Positions 1 to 13,722 are shown, counted from the first letter of the stretch. The stretch: 64,000 nucleotides of DNA from Pholis gunnellus (GCA_910591455.2 OU342816.1:4110476-4174475), one strand, 5' to 3'. The notes: generated from the letters alone by a model not told the origin. A program made the numbers and translations.

Positions 1-338
1 TCTGATCAAGCTGCGGTATTTGAGGCATTGGGAGTGAATCAGGTTGCCTAAAATCAAGTTTGAACCCTCAAACAGGCCTTTAAGTCTCTCATGAAATGAG
101 GAACGGGCAAAATGTCCTCACTTTCCAAAGTGTCCTCGCTTTCCTAAATGTCCTCACTTTGAAGGTCTAAAATTTGAATTGGTCCTCACAAAGATAGCTG
201 AACAAGTACGCTCACAGACACACACAGAGGGATTATCCATTATTGGTAGCAGTGGTCTCTGTATAAAGTACCGCTCTTGCTGAATAAGACATATCTAATG
301 TGCAATTCAATAATTCAACATACAGTTACATGCATGCG

Positions 339-391
<53 letters not shown>

Positions 392-1337
392 AGGAAATGC
401 ATGTGGCTGTGCCTCTTGTTACGCTGCGTCATGGTAAAAAAAAATACATATTTTCTGATCTGAAACATCAATGAAACATTGACCTGATGAAATGTTGTTT
501 TTGTCTGTGATCACAACAAAGTGCACGTTGAAAAATCATCAAACCTCACACAACTAGTGGGTTTAGTTGCTATAGCATCTGTTGATGTTAGGTATTTTAT
601 TATTTTGACTCTATTAATATGTTCAGCAGATTAATTACAGTGTTGCATTTGTAATATTAAAAACATCACAGTGAGGAACTTGCAATTAAAGCTACTGATT
701 ATCAGGCATCAAGGAGGGATTAAATGTGAGTAAATGGTGCATTCAAGGACAATCAGAAGAGCAAGAACCGTCATCTGCCCAAAAAAACAAACAGTACTTG
801 TTACTACAAGTAGTTACTTGAACACAACTATGCCTAAAATTTTAAGGCGATAAAATGTCCAAAGAAAAATGTCAATAGATTGTTTTTTTCAAATCAATCA
901 AAGTTTTTTTTTTTTTTTTTCACAAGACCGAAATGAACTGAAATCGCCTTGAAAGGTTAGAAATCAATTAAAAAGCGCACACTTTGAAAAATAATCCACA
1001 GAGACACACATCCCTCGCCCCTCATCTCCTCTGAAGCCCCTTTGACCTGCACCAGTGCCCGACTCTCATAGACCCCGCCCACCCAGCCCTCACCAGGCCT
1101 GAACCAAACGCACCCCCATGAGAGCTGGCTGGAAGTGTATGTGTGTGTGTGTGTGTATGTGTGTGTGTCCCAGAGGTGCAGGGGATTAGCTGAGGTCTCT
1201 CTGGAGGGGTCATTAGACAGCTCTGATTATCTCTGACACACACACACACACACACATGCATTGATCTATCTCGGTACACTCACATCTGTTTACGGGAGGA
1301 AATCTGACACCTCATCAACTCAACCTGTGAGAAGTGT

Positions 1338-1369
<32 letters not shown>

Positions 1370-2315
1370 TGAGATCATCAATATGCATTATAGTGGCTTA
1401 ACAACAATGACAGAATCGAACAAACAGACCGACCCAGGCTGACATCATGATACAACGTCAGTAATGATGATGATGGGGTGTGTGTGTGTGCATGTGCGTG
1501 TGTGGCCACACTAAGCAACTGTGGAGTGACTGAATAAATTTGGACCGTTCCCAACTCCACTTATCAATAATCCACATATCAGTTTTACATCTTTCTCTGG
1601 AATCTAAAGGTTCACTGCTTCATTCTCCAAGAAATAGAAACCCGTCATCACTTAACGTTTCAGTTGTTTTATTGCGCTCAGTTTTTATGATTTTCTTTTT
1701 AAAGGTGGAAGTCTCCGTTTAAAACAAAATGCTCTCTTCCTTCCAGCAGAGGGAGCTGTGACACACTGATAGAAGAGGAGCAGGCCACTAAACAGCAGTC
1801 AAAAACAGGTTGCCAGTTGCGTTCACACATGGCTGTAAATGTGTCTTGTATCTATTTCGTCAACATGTGATGGATCATATTATTTAATAATAAAAACTCC
1901 AATTTAAAATGATTGAACTCTGACTTCTTAGCTCACAGACCACATGATGGAGGTGAGAACAGAGAAACGAGCACAAATACACGGATTTTATTATCACATC
2001 ACTCTGAGCCCACATTCACGTAGAAATACTGTAAATACGTTCCAGTGCGGTAAAGGTCTTCAGCCGATGTGTCATCACATGAGGTAATCTGTATTACTTC
2101 GTGCTCACAAAAGGCTTTTTTATAATCTATTTTCACAAACATGCAGAAGAACTTCCCAAGAACTGTCAACCAGACTTTGATGTCTAGAATCGGTGCAGAT
2201 CCTCTTCAAGGTTTAGTCAACGTTAGGTGGGTTTTAGGTGTGTAGTAGTTACGGTGAATGTGAGACTTTTAGACACAAATACAAGTAAAATTTTCTCACA
2301 AGTGATAAAAACCAG

Positions 2316-2317
<2 letters not shown>

Positions 2318-2397
<80 letters not shown>
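2318..2397 (+). repeat. (TG)n microsatellite
   Basis: 80 bp of uninterrupted TG. Confidence 0.95.
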
Positions 2398-2400
<3 letters not shown>

Positions 2401-3136
2401 GTATGACAGAGAGAGTTTATAGATGTGAATGTCAGTGTTTGGACAGTCAGTTAGCTTTAGCGTCCATCCATCACAGTCTCATACAGTAACTGTCAGAAGG
2501 AGCCTGGTCAAAGGTCGCTCCATATCGGAGCTTTTGTTGCGATAATCTCAAGGAAAACAAACTAAAGTGAGCAATGACAAAGCAAACGGCCACACACATC
2601 CTCCTTCTCTCTCTCTCTCTCTCCCTCTGTCTCTCTCTCTCTTTCATTCTTCTGTATCAATCAAATTAAAAAGGCATTTTTTAATATCAATCTCTGTGGA
2701 TTAAAAAAGAACATTCCAAGCACACATTCCTCAATTTAAAAGATGAAATAATTCCTATATTTCAGGAAAATTACTTTACCAGCAAAGACTATGGCAACGG
2801 CAGCGATAGAAAAGGAAGCGTGGGGTTTAAGTGCAGCAGACTTTGAGACGATCACTGCTCCACAGTCGACCAACCAGCCAGACCTGAAGGACCAAACGCC
2901 ACCAAACTGCCCTAGAGAGGAGAGCTGAGATGGAAGCTAAGCTAACCCAGCTAGCACCTGAGGCTACTACCACTACCCAGCATGCTCCTGGCAGTCTGAT
3001 GTCCGGTCGCAAAAACATAAGATTGGATGAAAGAAGCAGGAGGTTGGTGACTGTTGAGCCCACATCTTCACAGAGACCTGGATCCATCGTGGTCCTGGAT
3101 CAGGTGGCACATTACGGGGGGACAGCAGCAGAGAGC

Positions 3137-3243
3137 AGGACTCTGGTGTGACCAGAGGAGGAGGACTCTGGTATGACCAGAGGAGGAGGACTGGTGGGAC
3201 CAGAGGAGGAGGACTCTGGTGGGACCAGAGGAAGTGGACTCTG
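3137..3243 (+). repeat. About 30-bp minisatellite (GACCAGAGGAGGAGGACTCTGG)
   Basis: About four direct units of GACCAGAGGAGGAGGACTC plus TGGTGG, with small length variation, on a purine-rich strand. Confidence 0.8.
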
Positions 3244-3851
3244 TGTTCACATCATGATGCTTGGTGCTCAAACACAGTCACAGTTGATGGGCAGTGTTTT
3301 GTTCCTCCTGTTGAGTTTTGAATGTGAAGATGTCGGCCATATTATCTGCCAGATTGTTGCTGTGTTTACATTCCTTATGATGCAAATTCAATAAAGATGG
3401 ACTACAGGAATGAACTACTGGTTTTGTTTGTTTGTCATGTGTTGTGTTACAAATGGGCTAAAACTGAAGTTAGTTGTGCCTTCCTGTGTTGCATAATGAC
3501 AATAAATGATCCTTAAATATTATAAACCTCTATAAACCATTGCTCACTCTATCACCTGGGTTTCTATTTCATCCTCTCTACAGTCACTGCAGCAACACGT
3601 CCGAACAAACCACATCCAAAGACCTCTAAAAGGAATCAAGGCATTTCCGTTGGATGCATCACAAAATGCTGCAAGTGGCTGAAAACTAAAAGTGTCTGTA
3701 GAAATGATGAAGCAACAAGTAGCTATACATCAGCAACAGATTTATATTTCTTTGCGGTTGTGGTTCAAGATTCATGTAACGTAACCTGTGTTGATCGTGG
3801 GATGTGGTTATAGTTATAATGTTTAGCTTATCATTTAAGAAGTGGTGTAGT

Positions 3852-3922
3852 GTAGGGAACATGTAGGGAACATGCAGGGAACATGCAGGGAACATGCAGG
3901 GAACATGTAGGGAACACGCAGG
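3852..3922 (+). repeat. 11-bp tandem repeat (AGGGAACATGC)
   Basis: Six consecutive units of TAGGGAACATG/CAGGGAACATG, the last slightly changed to GGGAACACGC. Confidence 0.9.
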
Positions 3923-4199
3923 TAAACAAGAGAGCTGGTGTGAGAGTAAGTTTCAAGTTCGAGCAGCTTTCACTTACCAGGACCAATCATTACACTTCAT
4001 GGGGAAGTTTAGTGTTAGAGAGTGATGACGGGCGAAAAACCTATTTTATAATTTGTGTTATATGGAGTTTTTTTTATTTTCTTAAGGTTTTACAGGATGT
4101 ATCTTCAAATTGAGACAAAGTGAGGAACATTGCTTGATAATATTATGTATTTTATGGATACATTTCATGCATATTTATGTTCGGTACTTTCACGCTCTC

Positions 4200-4256
<57 letters not shown>

Positions 4257-5390
4257 ATTTCCTCCACATGCGTAACTAATCCAGATCTTTAAAATGAGCA
4301 TTGTGTGCAGGCGCGTGTGAGCACGTTTCTGAGTCTGAGTCAGCGAAGTTTCAAAGGCCGGCACACGTCAGTGATGAAGTCATCCCGACGCCCACTAAAG
4401 GCACGTAGAGCAACGTCGCCTGAGAACAAGAGTGAGTGGAAAACTCCTCTCTCACATTCTGCAACACTCAACCTCTGGTCCACTGAAACACTCAACTGTA
4501 ATGCTCCAATTAGTGGTCGACAGACGGCTGTTCACACCGTCTGACGTCTGAAAAACGGTTTTCAACTTTTCCAAACTAAAATACCGCAAAAACCTCAGCA
4601 GTTTATTTCCTCATATTATCTCCCTCAGGGGGAAACATGGCAACACTTTGGTGTTTAACTGGTTGATTAATTAGAGCCGTCGAACAAAACTGTTTTTCTA
4701 ATCCACAGAGTTATTGCAACAGAAGTTAATATACGCGTATCTTGAGGTTTTGGAGTAATTTGTAAGTAAGTAATTCTTCTGTTTAGAACAAGAAAATGAC
4801 TAAAGAGCTTCTTTAAAAATAGATTATATTATCTTCTTCCCTGCAACACACATTGTTTTTATCTCATCAAATGTATTTATTCTAAGTGCATTAAATAAGT
4901 AAAACAGCATATGCCTGACAGAAATATAAAACGTTAAGTGAAAGGGACAGTACATCTTACATTTAGGCAACAAAAGTAAAAGAACACAAACGTCACCTTG
5001 TGAAAGCACCGTGTGTGTTTTTACCCCGACCTCCTTCCTACTTGGACTAATTTGAACTTATTTGTGAAATATTAAAAATAACATGTAATCCTCATCAAAA
5101 TGTGTTTCCCACGCAACGTCATTCACGATGCACTTTAGTTGTAAAAGAACATAATTGTGCCTCAAATATTGGTATATTTGTTCTGTGGCACTACTCTTGC
5201 CATATACCCAACTTTGTTTTGTCCCTCAATGGATTCCTACCTACCTAACATCGACACTCCGATCCAGTTTTGTATTTAAATGTTTAAAAAGAACTCCATG
5301 TTGCTCTGTGGACTACAAATATCCTTACACCCTTAATACTATTTGGTTGTATTTGTACATGCATTGTGTCACATGGCGAGATATGGCATT

Positions 5391-5634
5391 TGTGCTGCAT
5401 TCACGTGGTGTCAGAAAAATTGGAAAAAATGTTTCCCAGCTGGGAAAATTTGAGGGAACACCCCCACAAGTCGGAACAACAACTCAAAAACAAGTATTAT
5501 TTATGCAATTAATACAACACAGCATCCGTGTTGTTTCCACATTCCGACCTTAAGCTCCTGAACACATTCGAGTTGGAAGAACGCCTTCCCAACTCGGGAT
5601 CTGGGACCGTCCAAGGAGCACCTGAATGCACCGC
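5391..5634. mobile_element. Candidate MITE with inverted ends
   Basis: The left end GTGCTGCATTCACGTGGTGT is an imperfect inverted repeat of the right end AAGGAGCACCTGAATGCACC. The 244-bp length without coding capacity fits a miniature inverted-repeat element. A target duplication is not clear. Confidence 0.4.
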
Positions 5635-6827
5635 TGTCTGTGCTCTGTGAATGTCATTCTCGTGTTCTTCTAAATTGCTTCTCATGTGTTTCAGTGTCGG
5701 TGTGTCTGTGAAGACCTGCAGGTGTTCAATGCTGCCTATAACTAAACTGTTATGTTGCTGCTGGTGAACTTCTGATATCCAGCGCTGTGGGGTTTTGTTG
5801 TTTCTTACCAAAATCTCCCAAGTAAGACGACAGACAAAGAAAGATGTTAACACCATTTAAATAAATAATGTATTAAGTCGAGTGTTTCTAATTTCTTTCC
5901 ACTTTACAGCCCTGATCTGAACTGATCCCATCACAACATGGTCTGTAGTTTTCAGACACAGTACTGTCTAATCCACCAGTTTAGCTTTTTTAGTTTACAT
6001 CCTGGATCATGTTCGTACAGATCTTATCAATAAACCTTTTCGGCATTCATTTTGTAATCAGATCCACCATTGTAGAAATATTGGAAAAGAGTCTTCCACT
6101 TGAAACAGACTGAAGGTTCAGCGTATTCATCCGTTGGGAGTTTAAAAGGTCTCCCTACATTTGTAGAATTAAAGTTAAAAAGATTCAAAAAATGTCCTCC
6201 TGTTTATTTGATGCGTCTCTGCTCAGCGGCCTTAAGGAGTCTGGTGTCTGTTCCACAGTCAACCAGGCTCAACAGATTATCTCACTCATTATTAATGGCT
6301 GTTCATTTATCACATAACACCGCTGTAGCTAATCGGCTTCCTAGATATGTGTTGTGTAACCTGCTACTGTCTGAAAGGAAAGCCACACCACCAGCTTGTT
6401 TTTAAGTGTCTTTAGATCCGTTTAGACATTATCACTCGCTGGTCTCACAGAAGCACCAACTGAGATACTAGACTTGGTTCAGGCTGGTCTCATCCAGCAT
6501 TCTTAGCTACAAAAGATCATGCGCCATTATTGGTGGCCCAAGAAATCATGTCGCATCTTATCTATGTAATCATGAATGAGGAAGTATAAAGACAGCAAAA
6601 GGCCACAAAGGGCAGGTGGGAGATGAGGTGATGAGTGTCATCTCAGGTCTCCGGGGGTTTGCCTGCCAGCAAGTGAAGCGCCACCTGGCTGTCACCGCAT
6701 CTGTTTACTGTTGCATTGTGGTCCGCGGTGCTCCTGTTGACACGCTGAGTGTCGTGACGGGGTGAAGTTACGCTGGCGTGACACCCTGACACTCGCTGTG
6801 AGAACCAGAGAGCCTGATGCTCTGTAC

Positions 6828-6870
<43 letters not shown>

Positions 6871-7776
6871 GTGTGTGTGCTGCCGACATGTGTAAATATC
6901 CAGTTGTCTTTGACGTTTCATCAATAAAAAAAGGAGTTATTGTGTTTGGTTCAAAGTGAATCATTCACCTCCTGAAGTTTCCTGCCAGTCAAATCAACTG
7001 GGATGACTCAGGAAACCTTCCACTGTTTCACTTTTGTTTACCTTTTGTACAGTTGACTCTTGTCAGGGTTCCAACACATCCTGGAAAACCTGGAAAACAG
7101 TGGACCAATTTTCCAGTCGTGGAAAACACATGGAAAATATTGGAAAAAGTCAAATGTCCTGTTTCAAAATTCTTCTATTTTCCTTCAGCAGAGAAGGAAC
7201 TACTCATCTATCAGAGCTTCCCAACACGCCATCTGACAGGATTAAGTTACCTTCAGGATGTTGACGCTCAAGCGGTGGATTCTGGACCAGAGTACGTTTG
7301 TGGAAATCCTGTGAATACACGTCACATGGCAGCACATGCAGGCTACTAATCAAGTGACCAAAAGTCTAAAGATACATTATCCTTCAAATGCTGGCTGGTA
7401 ACCATGCTGTTTTTTATTAGTATTATAGCAATCTGTGATCAATTTGTAATAATTTGTCAGAAAAATAAGAGATGATTTTATAGATACAATAGAAAAAAGT
7501 CAAAGTATAGTATGTCGAAAAAAGTCAGTAAAAAAAGGCGAAATCAGTGAAAATGATCTCGAGAGAAGAGTGGGAACCCTGGTTGTGTTCACTTCAAGAC
7601 AAAAGAAACAGCTTTTGTTTAATGTCTTCTGTGCTGTTCAGAGCAATAATTCACATAAAACACACACACACACGTGTTGTGTATCAGTTTTGGCACAGTT
7701 GACATTGTTTCCACAACAGGAATAACAGGTTATGAAAAATTAGGACAAATGTGATCATAGCACTGAATGAATACCG

Positions 7777-7813
7777 CCCCCCCCCCCCCCCCCCCCCCCC
7801 CCCCCCACCCACC

Positions 7814-7846
<33 letters not shown>
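7777..7846 (+). repeat. Compound (C)30 / (ACCC)4 / (AC)12 repeat
   Basis: A 30-base poly-C run passes into ACCC units and then AC units, looking like successive slippage from one seed. Confidence 0.95.
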
Positions 7847-8124
7847 TAATATCATTCAGTCTGAAAGGGACTTTCATGACTTTCTGTTTTCTCTTTGCTT
7901 CAGGGAGTGAAAAAGTTGAGCAAACTATTTTTAAGTAAACCAGTGAATCATAAAATGTGGATGAAATGGAGAAACCCTGTGAAGCAACTAAACAATCGGT
8001 GACTCAATACTCCTGTTAGTGTGTTTTATTTTATCCTCACACACACAAACTGTAGTTGTTTAACAATACAATGAATGCATTAATTCTCATACTGTTTACC
8101 ATTTCAGCTCCAACCGACATCACA

Positions 8125-8360
8125 CAGCAGGCTGGTCTCATCCAGCATTCGTAGCTAAACCTACGGAAAATCAGGTGCTGTAATTATGGATATCCCACAA
8201 CAAACAGGGTCCAACTAACAGCCATCTTTCAGCCTGGAGTTCCCCGTGTAAATTGAGAAGTCAACGCTGATTTATTTGTTATATAGTTACAGCATATTTG
8301 AACCCAAACAACAATCTTTTCCTAAACCTAACTATTTCCATTGTTTGAGGAGACTTTGCA
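8125..8360 (+). mobile_element. Interspersed repeat family B, upstream copy
   Basis: Shares GCTGGTCTCATCCAGCATTC with 6483-6502. It shares the order CAGCCTGGAG, CCCCGTGTNAA, GAGAAGTCAA and CTTTTCCTAAACCTAACTA with the copies near 11075-11225 (+), 15060-15225 (-) and 28525-28770 (+). This is a common, non-coding type of fish repeat; the class is not determined. Confidence 0.55.
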
Positions 8361-9371
8361 CTCAGCTAAACACATTTGAACACTTTATCTTCTTTCTTTA
8401 AACTGTCACCTGTGATTTGTCATTGTCGATTCTGACGTAACATTTTTTTGTCGTTTTTGTAGATCAGCATTGCGTTGACAAAGAAAGCTTCCTCTTTCAT
8501 TCTACTCAGAACCCTGCGCTGTCATAGCGGGGTCTAATGCCGAAATGCACTGCAATGTCGCCCAGAAATAATGTTTACAACAAGACAGGCGAGAAAAATG
8601 TGCCGTGTGGGTGTAGGTATGCAAGTATTACTCAATGGATACTATGGACTACTATGGACACTATACACCCACCTCAGTGCAGGTCACTGCTTCTGATGCA
8701 GAGCTAGCTCCACTTCCGCCCCAGAGATGCATTGCTCAGCCTTTTAATAGCAGCAGAGGCGAGTTTATTGAGCCACTTGTGTGTAAAGGAGGTGTTGTGA
8801 CATAAAAAAGGTGAAGTGCATACCCACGCTGACCGGACTCGGGCACCACATCCCTGAAAGAGCACGCCACATTAAGAATCACTCATTACCAGTTAACAGG
8901 TTAAACCAGTTTCACGGATGAGGAAACACTTCACTTGATTGGTTCTTATCTTTTTTCTTGCAGCACCCACTCAGATCTTTTACAGTGTGTGCAGCTCCCT
9001 CCCTCGTTGTGTAAATACGTGGGAGGAGGAACTTTCCTGTGAATTAAGAAATCGTAATGCTGGTGATTCCAATCTATACACACCTGTGAGGCAAGGAGTT
9101 TACATCCTCTAACATCTAGTCAGTTATGACCGTTGTTTAAATAGATTAGCTGCTAAATGGTGAGAACTACTTTCCCTTTTGTCCATTTCAAGAAATGTTT
9201 ACACTTAGGCATTACATACTTTGCATAATACACAGCCAAGTCTGCTGAAATTAAAAAAGCCTATACAAAAAAAAGACGTCTATTATGTTTCAAGCAAAAA
9301 GAAAATTCTCCCAGATTATGTTTGTTTTTGACGAATCACAGATCTGTTTCTAATCATTTTTCATTTTCTAA

Positions 9372-9482
9372 TATGGCGACTGCCATAATCCAAGATGGCG
9401 ACGGCTAACTTGCCGAACTCAAGGCTTCAAAACGGCAGTCTATTAACCAATGGGTGACATCACGATGACTACTACAATCTAT
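9372..9482 (-). mobile_element. Interspersed repeat family A, 5'-end fragment
   Basis: Reading the minus strand, it matches only the first part of family A: the CACCCATTGGTTNNTAGACTG, TTTTGAAGCC and CGCCATCTTGG segments. It is a truncated copy. Confidence 0.55.
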
Positions 9483-11074
9483 GGTTGTGGTACCTGCTGC
9501 TGCTTTTTCAACATTAATGTACTATAAAAATGTATAATGTTTTGAAGCTCAACTGATTTGTACAAAATGGTACCGTAACACTAACTGTCTAAATCCTCCT
9601 GGTACACCCTTGGGAATTGTCGCACACAGCGAGCCTGTCGCACACACTCGTGGTGATTAAGTGTCTCAGAGAGAACCAGGTGGCCGATGGGAAGAAACGG
9701 CTGCAGCAGGACAAAGCAGGAGACAAAAGCAGCACATTTGGAATTCTTGTGAGCCTGTGGGGAGTTTTTTCCACTTTAAACAATGAAGAGTTAATAATAG
9801 CTCAGCCCACCTCCCTGTGAGCCTGGTAGTCGTCCCCCTCACCTTCCCCCTGTTGGCTTCTCCCTCTCAGACAGGTGGAGGTGTAACTTGATATATGCTG
9901 GGAGCTTTCGGTCTTCAGGGGTTAAAACAGCAAGCAACAATCTGCTGTTTTCTGGAGCGCTAAATATATTGCTTGGAGTAGAAAAGGATTCCCCATATTA
10001 GAAAAGTTTAAAAGCTGCTGTGATGACACACATTTTCATGGTGAAGAGTTCTGCTTTATGGATCCAGATCTGTCTGTTGGATCAGAGGATCTGTGTCAGT
10101 GTGTTATTACAGGATGACACTGATTTGCAGCTTTCAGGCCCTCGCAGTGTGGTGGAATGGTGTGGGTTGCCTCGGCCCATTATCAGCAACAGGAAACGAA
10201 TAACTCGGCATCCAGTGTGTGCTCTGCCCCTACCTTCCCTCCTGCCCTCAGCGTGATGATGTCACCAACTCACTCATATCTCACCTGAAGGAATTCCAGG
10301 ACTTCCTGGTACCCAAATATGGTCACACATCCTGCAGGATTATCAGCAGCTTGGGGGTTGCGAAACACATTTCTTGCTTTCTATCTTCCTGCTTGAAGCT
10401 TTTGGCAAGAGAGATACAATGATATGCAAATACTTAGTAACCAGCCTTTTTACTATTTGTCAGGTTTTTTCTAAAGTTTGTTTTTATTTACTTTTAAATC
10501 TGGAATACATTAAGTGGTTATGAATACAAATTTCATTTTAGTATTTTATTCCCAGATGATCACTAATGTCCTCCTACATGAGTGGATATAGCTTGACTTA
10601 CTTATACTTGATTATGTGTCCATTTTAGAATATAGTATTTTGACTGACACTACATGGACGGACCTGCTGTTTGTGGATTGTTTACTATTCAAACTTCCTT
10701 TGAGAAGTACCCTTTCTACACACAGTCTGAAAACATATTGCTATATTGCAAAGCAAGAAATATTTCACCATATTGGCCCATGTATTGCTGACAATACATG
10801 AGTCTGATAGTTACAGTAATATAGTTCCCCTCCTGCATTGGTTTAAAATGTGTCTTGAGTTCTCAGGCTCACAGTATATCCTTCAAAATCGTTTACACTT
10901 TTACAGCCTGTTTAGGCGCTGGAGAAAATGTTGGCATGGTATGTTTCTGCAGAACAATTGACAAAAGTACTACAAAGTGACGAAGTATGTCAAGCGGCTG
11001 CTATTGAAAGTTATGAGGTATAACAAGAATAACAAGTGAGAATGTTGTGGTGGGGTGGTAGACGGGTCAAACAA

Positions 11075-11225
11075 TCGCAGGACTTTCAGCCTGGAGACCG
11101 TTGTTCATGTCCCATGTGAAGCCACAAGTAGGCGCTGACTACGTTGCTTATTTACGGTTGTTACATTATTATTTTAACACAAACCGTGATCTTTTTTCTA
11201 ACCTTTACCAAATACTTTTGTTGTT
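11075..11225 (+). mobile_element. Interspersed repeat family B, fragment
   Basis: Contains CAGCCTGGAGACCGTTGTTC, CCCATGTGAAGCCACAAGTA and a diverged AAACCGTGATCTTTTTTCTA tail in the order of family B. Confidence 0.45.
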
Positions 11226-12239
11226 GTTTCGAGGCTGATATGAAACGTATTCATGAGACGTGTTTTTGGTTCAGACATTTAACTTTTCTGTGGTTTGTGG
11301 AAATGTATAATGGCAAAAATAAATTCTGGCAACTGGTTTGCTATATTGCAATGCCAGCAATATGTTGCAAACTTTCCGCCCAACCTCACCATATAGTACA
11401 ATGTATTGCTGACACATATGAGTCTCATAGATAGAATATATGGCCATAAACTGACTTCTGATAAGACATATCAGCATATTAGTACTTAATGATAATGGTT
11501 TAACATGTGTCTCAAGTTTGCAGGCTTACAGTTTATCCTTACCAATCATAACTCTTTAGCAGTTAAGGGATTTGAGACTTTCTACCACAAACTATAAACT
11601 GTTCACAAAAGAAATGGAGTGAAATCTTTGAACAAAGACGTCCAGCTGTTATAAACAGTTTTCATTTTAATTAGTTTAGCAATATTGTAAGTAATACAAA
11701 ATTACTGTGAAGTATAATTACAATTGGAATTTGATTTGTAATGTTATGGAAAGTTAATTATTCCATATTATAGGTACTGTTTGTGTTTGACAGCGTGTAT
11801 GTTGAGTTTATTATGCCATAAACTGTGTGTAACCATAGATTTAATTACATTCTACCTTTAGACATCATTTGATTGCTCATGGTCATTTCTTGATATCGCA
11901 ATGCTGAGTAATGTGGCTGTGTTACCTGTAGACTACAATAGATGGTAAAGGCTATAAACTGCTGTTTTCCTGTTAGCACAATCAATAAAATGATTGCAGC
12001 AGTGATAAGTGCACTGCCATGTCTGGACAGATAAGGACTCTAAAGTCATCATGCTTTGCTGTCACAGGAAGTGAGGCGTCATCAGCATATCTGATAACCT
12101 GGCAGTGATCCAGATGATATTGTAAAACTGTTCATTATTCATCTCCTAATCCTGTGACATTTTAGTCTTATTTTGGAAGTCTTTTACTGAACACTTTATA
12201 AAAATGTGGCATTTCCATTCCAGTCCAAACATGGACGCA

Positions 12240-12610
12240 TCACTGAACTGGGCACAGGCCCAGGGGTCTTGCAGGTTAGGGGGCCCCTAGGCCAGGAACT
12301 CTCTTATAATGCTAACATCAAATAGATGCAAAACGACCAAAGAGATACACAAAACTAACAAATAAAGATGCAAAACTACCAATAACAGACGCAAGACTAC
12401 CAAAACAAAACACAAAAGAGACTACAGAAAAAAGACACTACAAAGAGATACAAAACGACCAAAGAGAAACGCAAAGCAACTAAACAGTTACACAGACAAG
12501 CTACAAAGAGATGTAAAACAACCAAAAGAAGACACAGAGCAACCAAAGAGATGCAAAACGTCTCCAAAGAAATGCAAAAAGCCCCAAAAGATGTCTCTTT
12601 GAATCTGGGG
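12240..12610 (+). repeat. ACAAAACGACC-type minisatellite, copy 1
   Basis: Degenerate array of about 15-20-bp units such as GATACAAAACGACCAAAGA. A GGGGCCC-rich leader precedes it (CCAGGGGTCTTGCAGG, GGGGGCCCCTAGG). The same composite occurs at about 19990-20270 and 61115-61365. Confidence 0.65.
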
Positions 12611-13223
12611 CTCTTGCTCTTATGAAGGAGGGGTGGGGGCCCAGGAGCCCATTGTCTCATAACCCATCCCTGAACATGTTTGACATATTGTAAACTAAAC
12701 TTCTCGTATGTTCATTTACGTGTGATTCACATCTTTGACAGCCTCCTCCTCCATTGTCTCCTTTCATTCCATCTCCTCATCCCACCACGACAATGTCTCA
12801 CCTCTGCACATGCTCCTTGTAACTGGCGTAATGACGTATAGCAGCTGTGAGTTTACTCAGATCAATGCTTAAGCTCTTACCTTAAAGAAAGGTAAACAGG
12901 CCTGTATTGGAGGCGTCATTCCTGAGAACAATCAGAGGCTGTTCACAGGTTCCTCCCTCAGTCAATAAGCCTCCAAGTCCAAACTGAGCCAATCAGAGGT
13001 TTTTGTTTCATCACACCCACTATTCACTAGAACAGCACAACCACAATGGAAAGAACCATTCACCCCATTACTATAATTATCACAATCATCAACATTATCT
13101 TTGCTGTCCATTCATTATCATCATGATTCATTTCCTTATGTAGGCCAGGAGCTTGTGACTCCATCTTCTCAGTCATAGGGATCATTTTTATACGCATGCA
13201 AGATGCTCACAGGTCATTTTTTG

Positions 13224-13722
13224 CAAGTCAAAGTCAAGTCTTATGTCTTTGAGTTAGAGTCCAAGTTAAGTCTCATGTCTTTGAGCTAGAGTCCAAGTTA
13301 AGTCTCAAGTCTTTAGTCACAAGTCAAAGTCAAGTCTCATGTCTTTGAGCTAAAGTCAAAGTCAAGCCTCAGGTCTTTGAGCTAGAGTCCAAGTCATATC
13401 TCAAGTCTTAGAGGGTAAAGTCCAAGTCATGTATCAAATCTTTGAGCTAAAATAAGACAAAATAGAACTTTATTAAATATCTTGAGTTCAGCTAGAGTCC
13501 AATTTAAGTCTCAAGTCTTTGAGCTAGAGTCCAAGTCAAGTTTCACATCCTAAGGGGCAAATCCAAGTCAAGCGGGAAGTCTTTGGTCACAAGTCCATGC
13601 CAAGTCTCAAGTCTTTGAGCTAGAATCCAAGTCTCAAGTCTTTAAGTTAGAGTCCAAGTCAAGTCCCAGGTTTTTGAGCTCAAGTCCAAGTCAAGTCTCA
13701 AGTCTTTGAGGGGCAAGTCACT
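13224..13722 (+). repeat. CAAGTC/TTTGAGCTAGAGTC minisatellite
   Basis: About 500 bp of degenerate tandem units of roughly 30 bp built from AAGTCAAGTCTCAAGTCTTT and GAGCTAGAGTCC. Units vary by substitution and small deletion. Confidence 0.85.

Noticed and set aside
3300..3400. Possible 3' end of an upstream gene, with AATAAA near 3389
   Set aside because: A lone poly(A)-like hexamer in AT-rich DNA; no coding exon upstream supports a gene.
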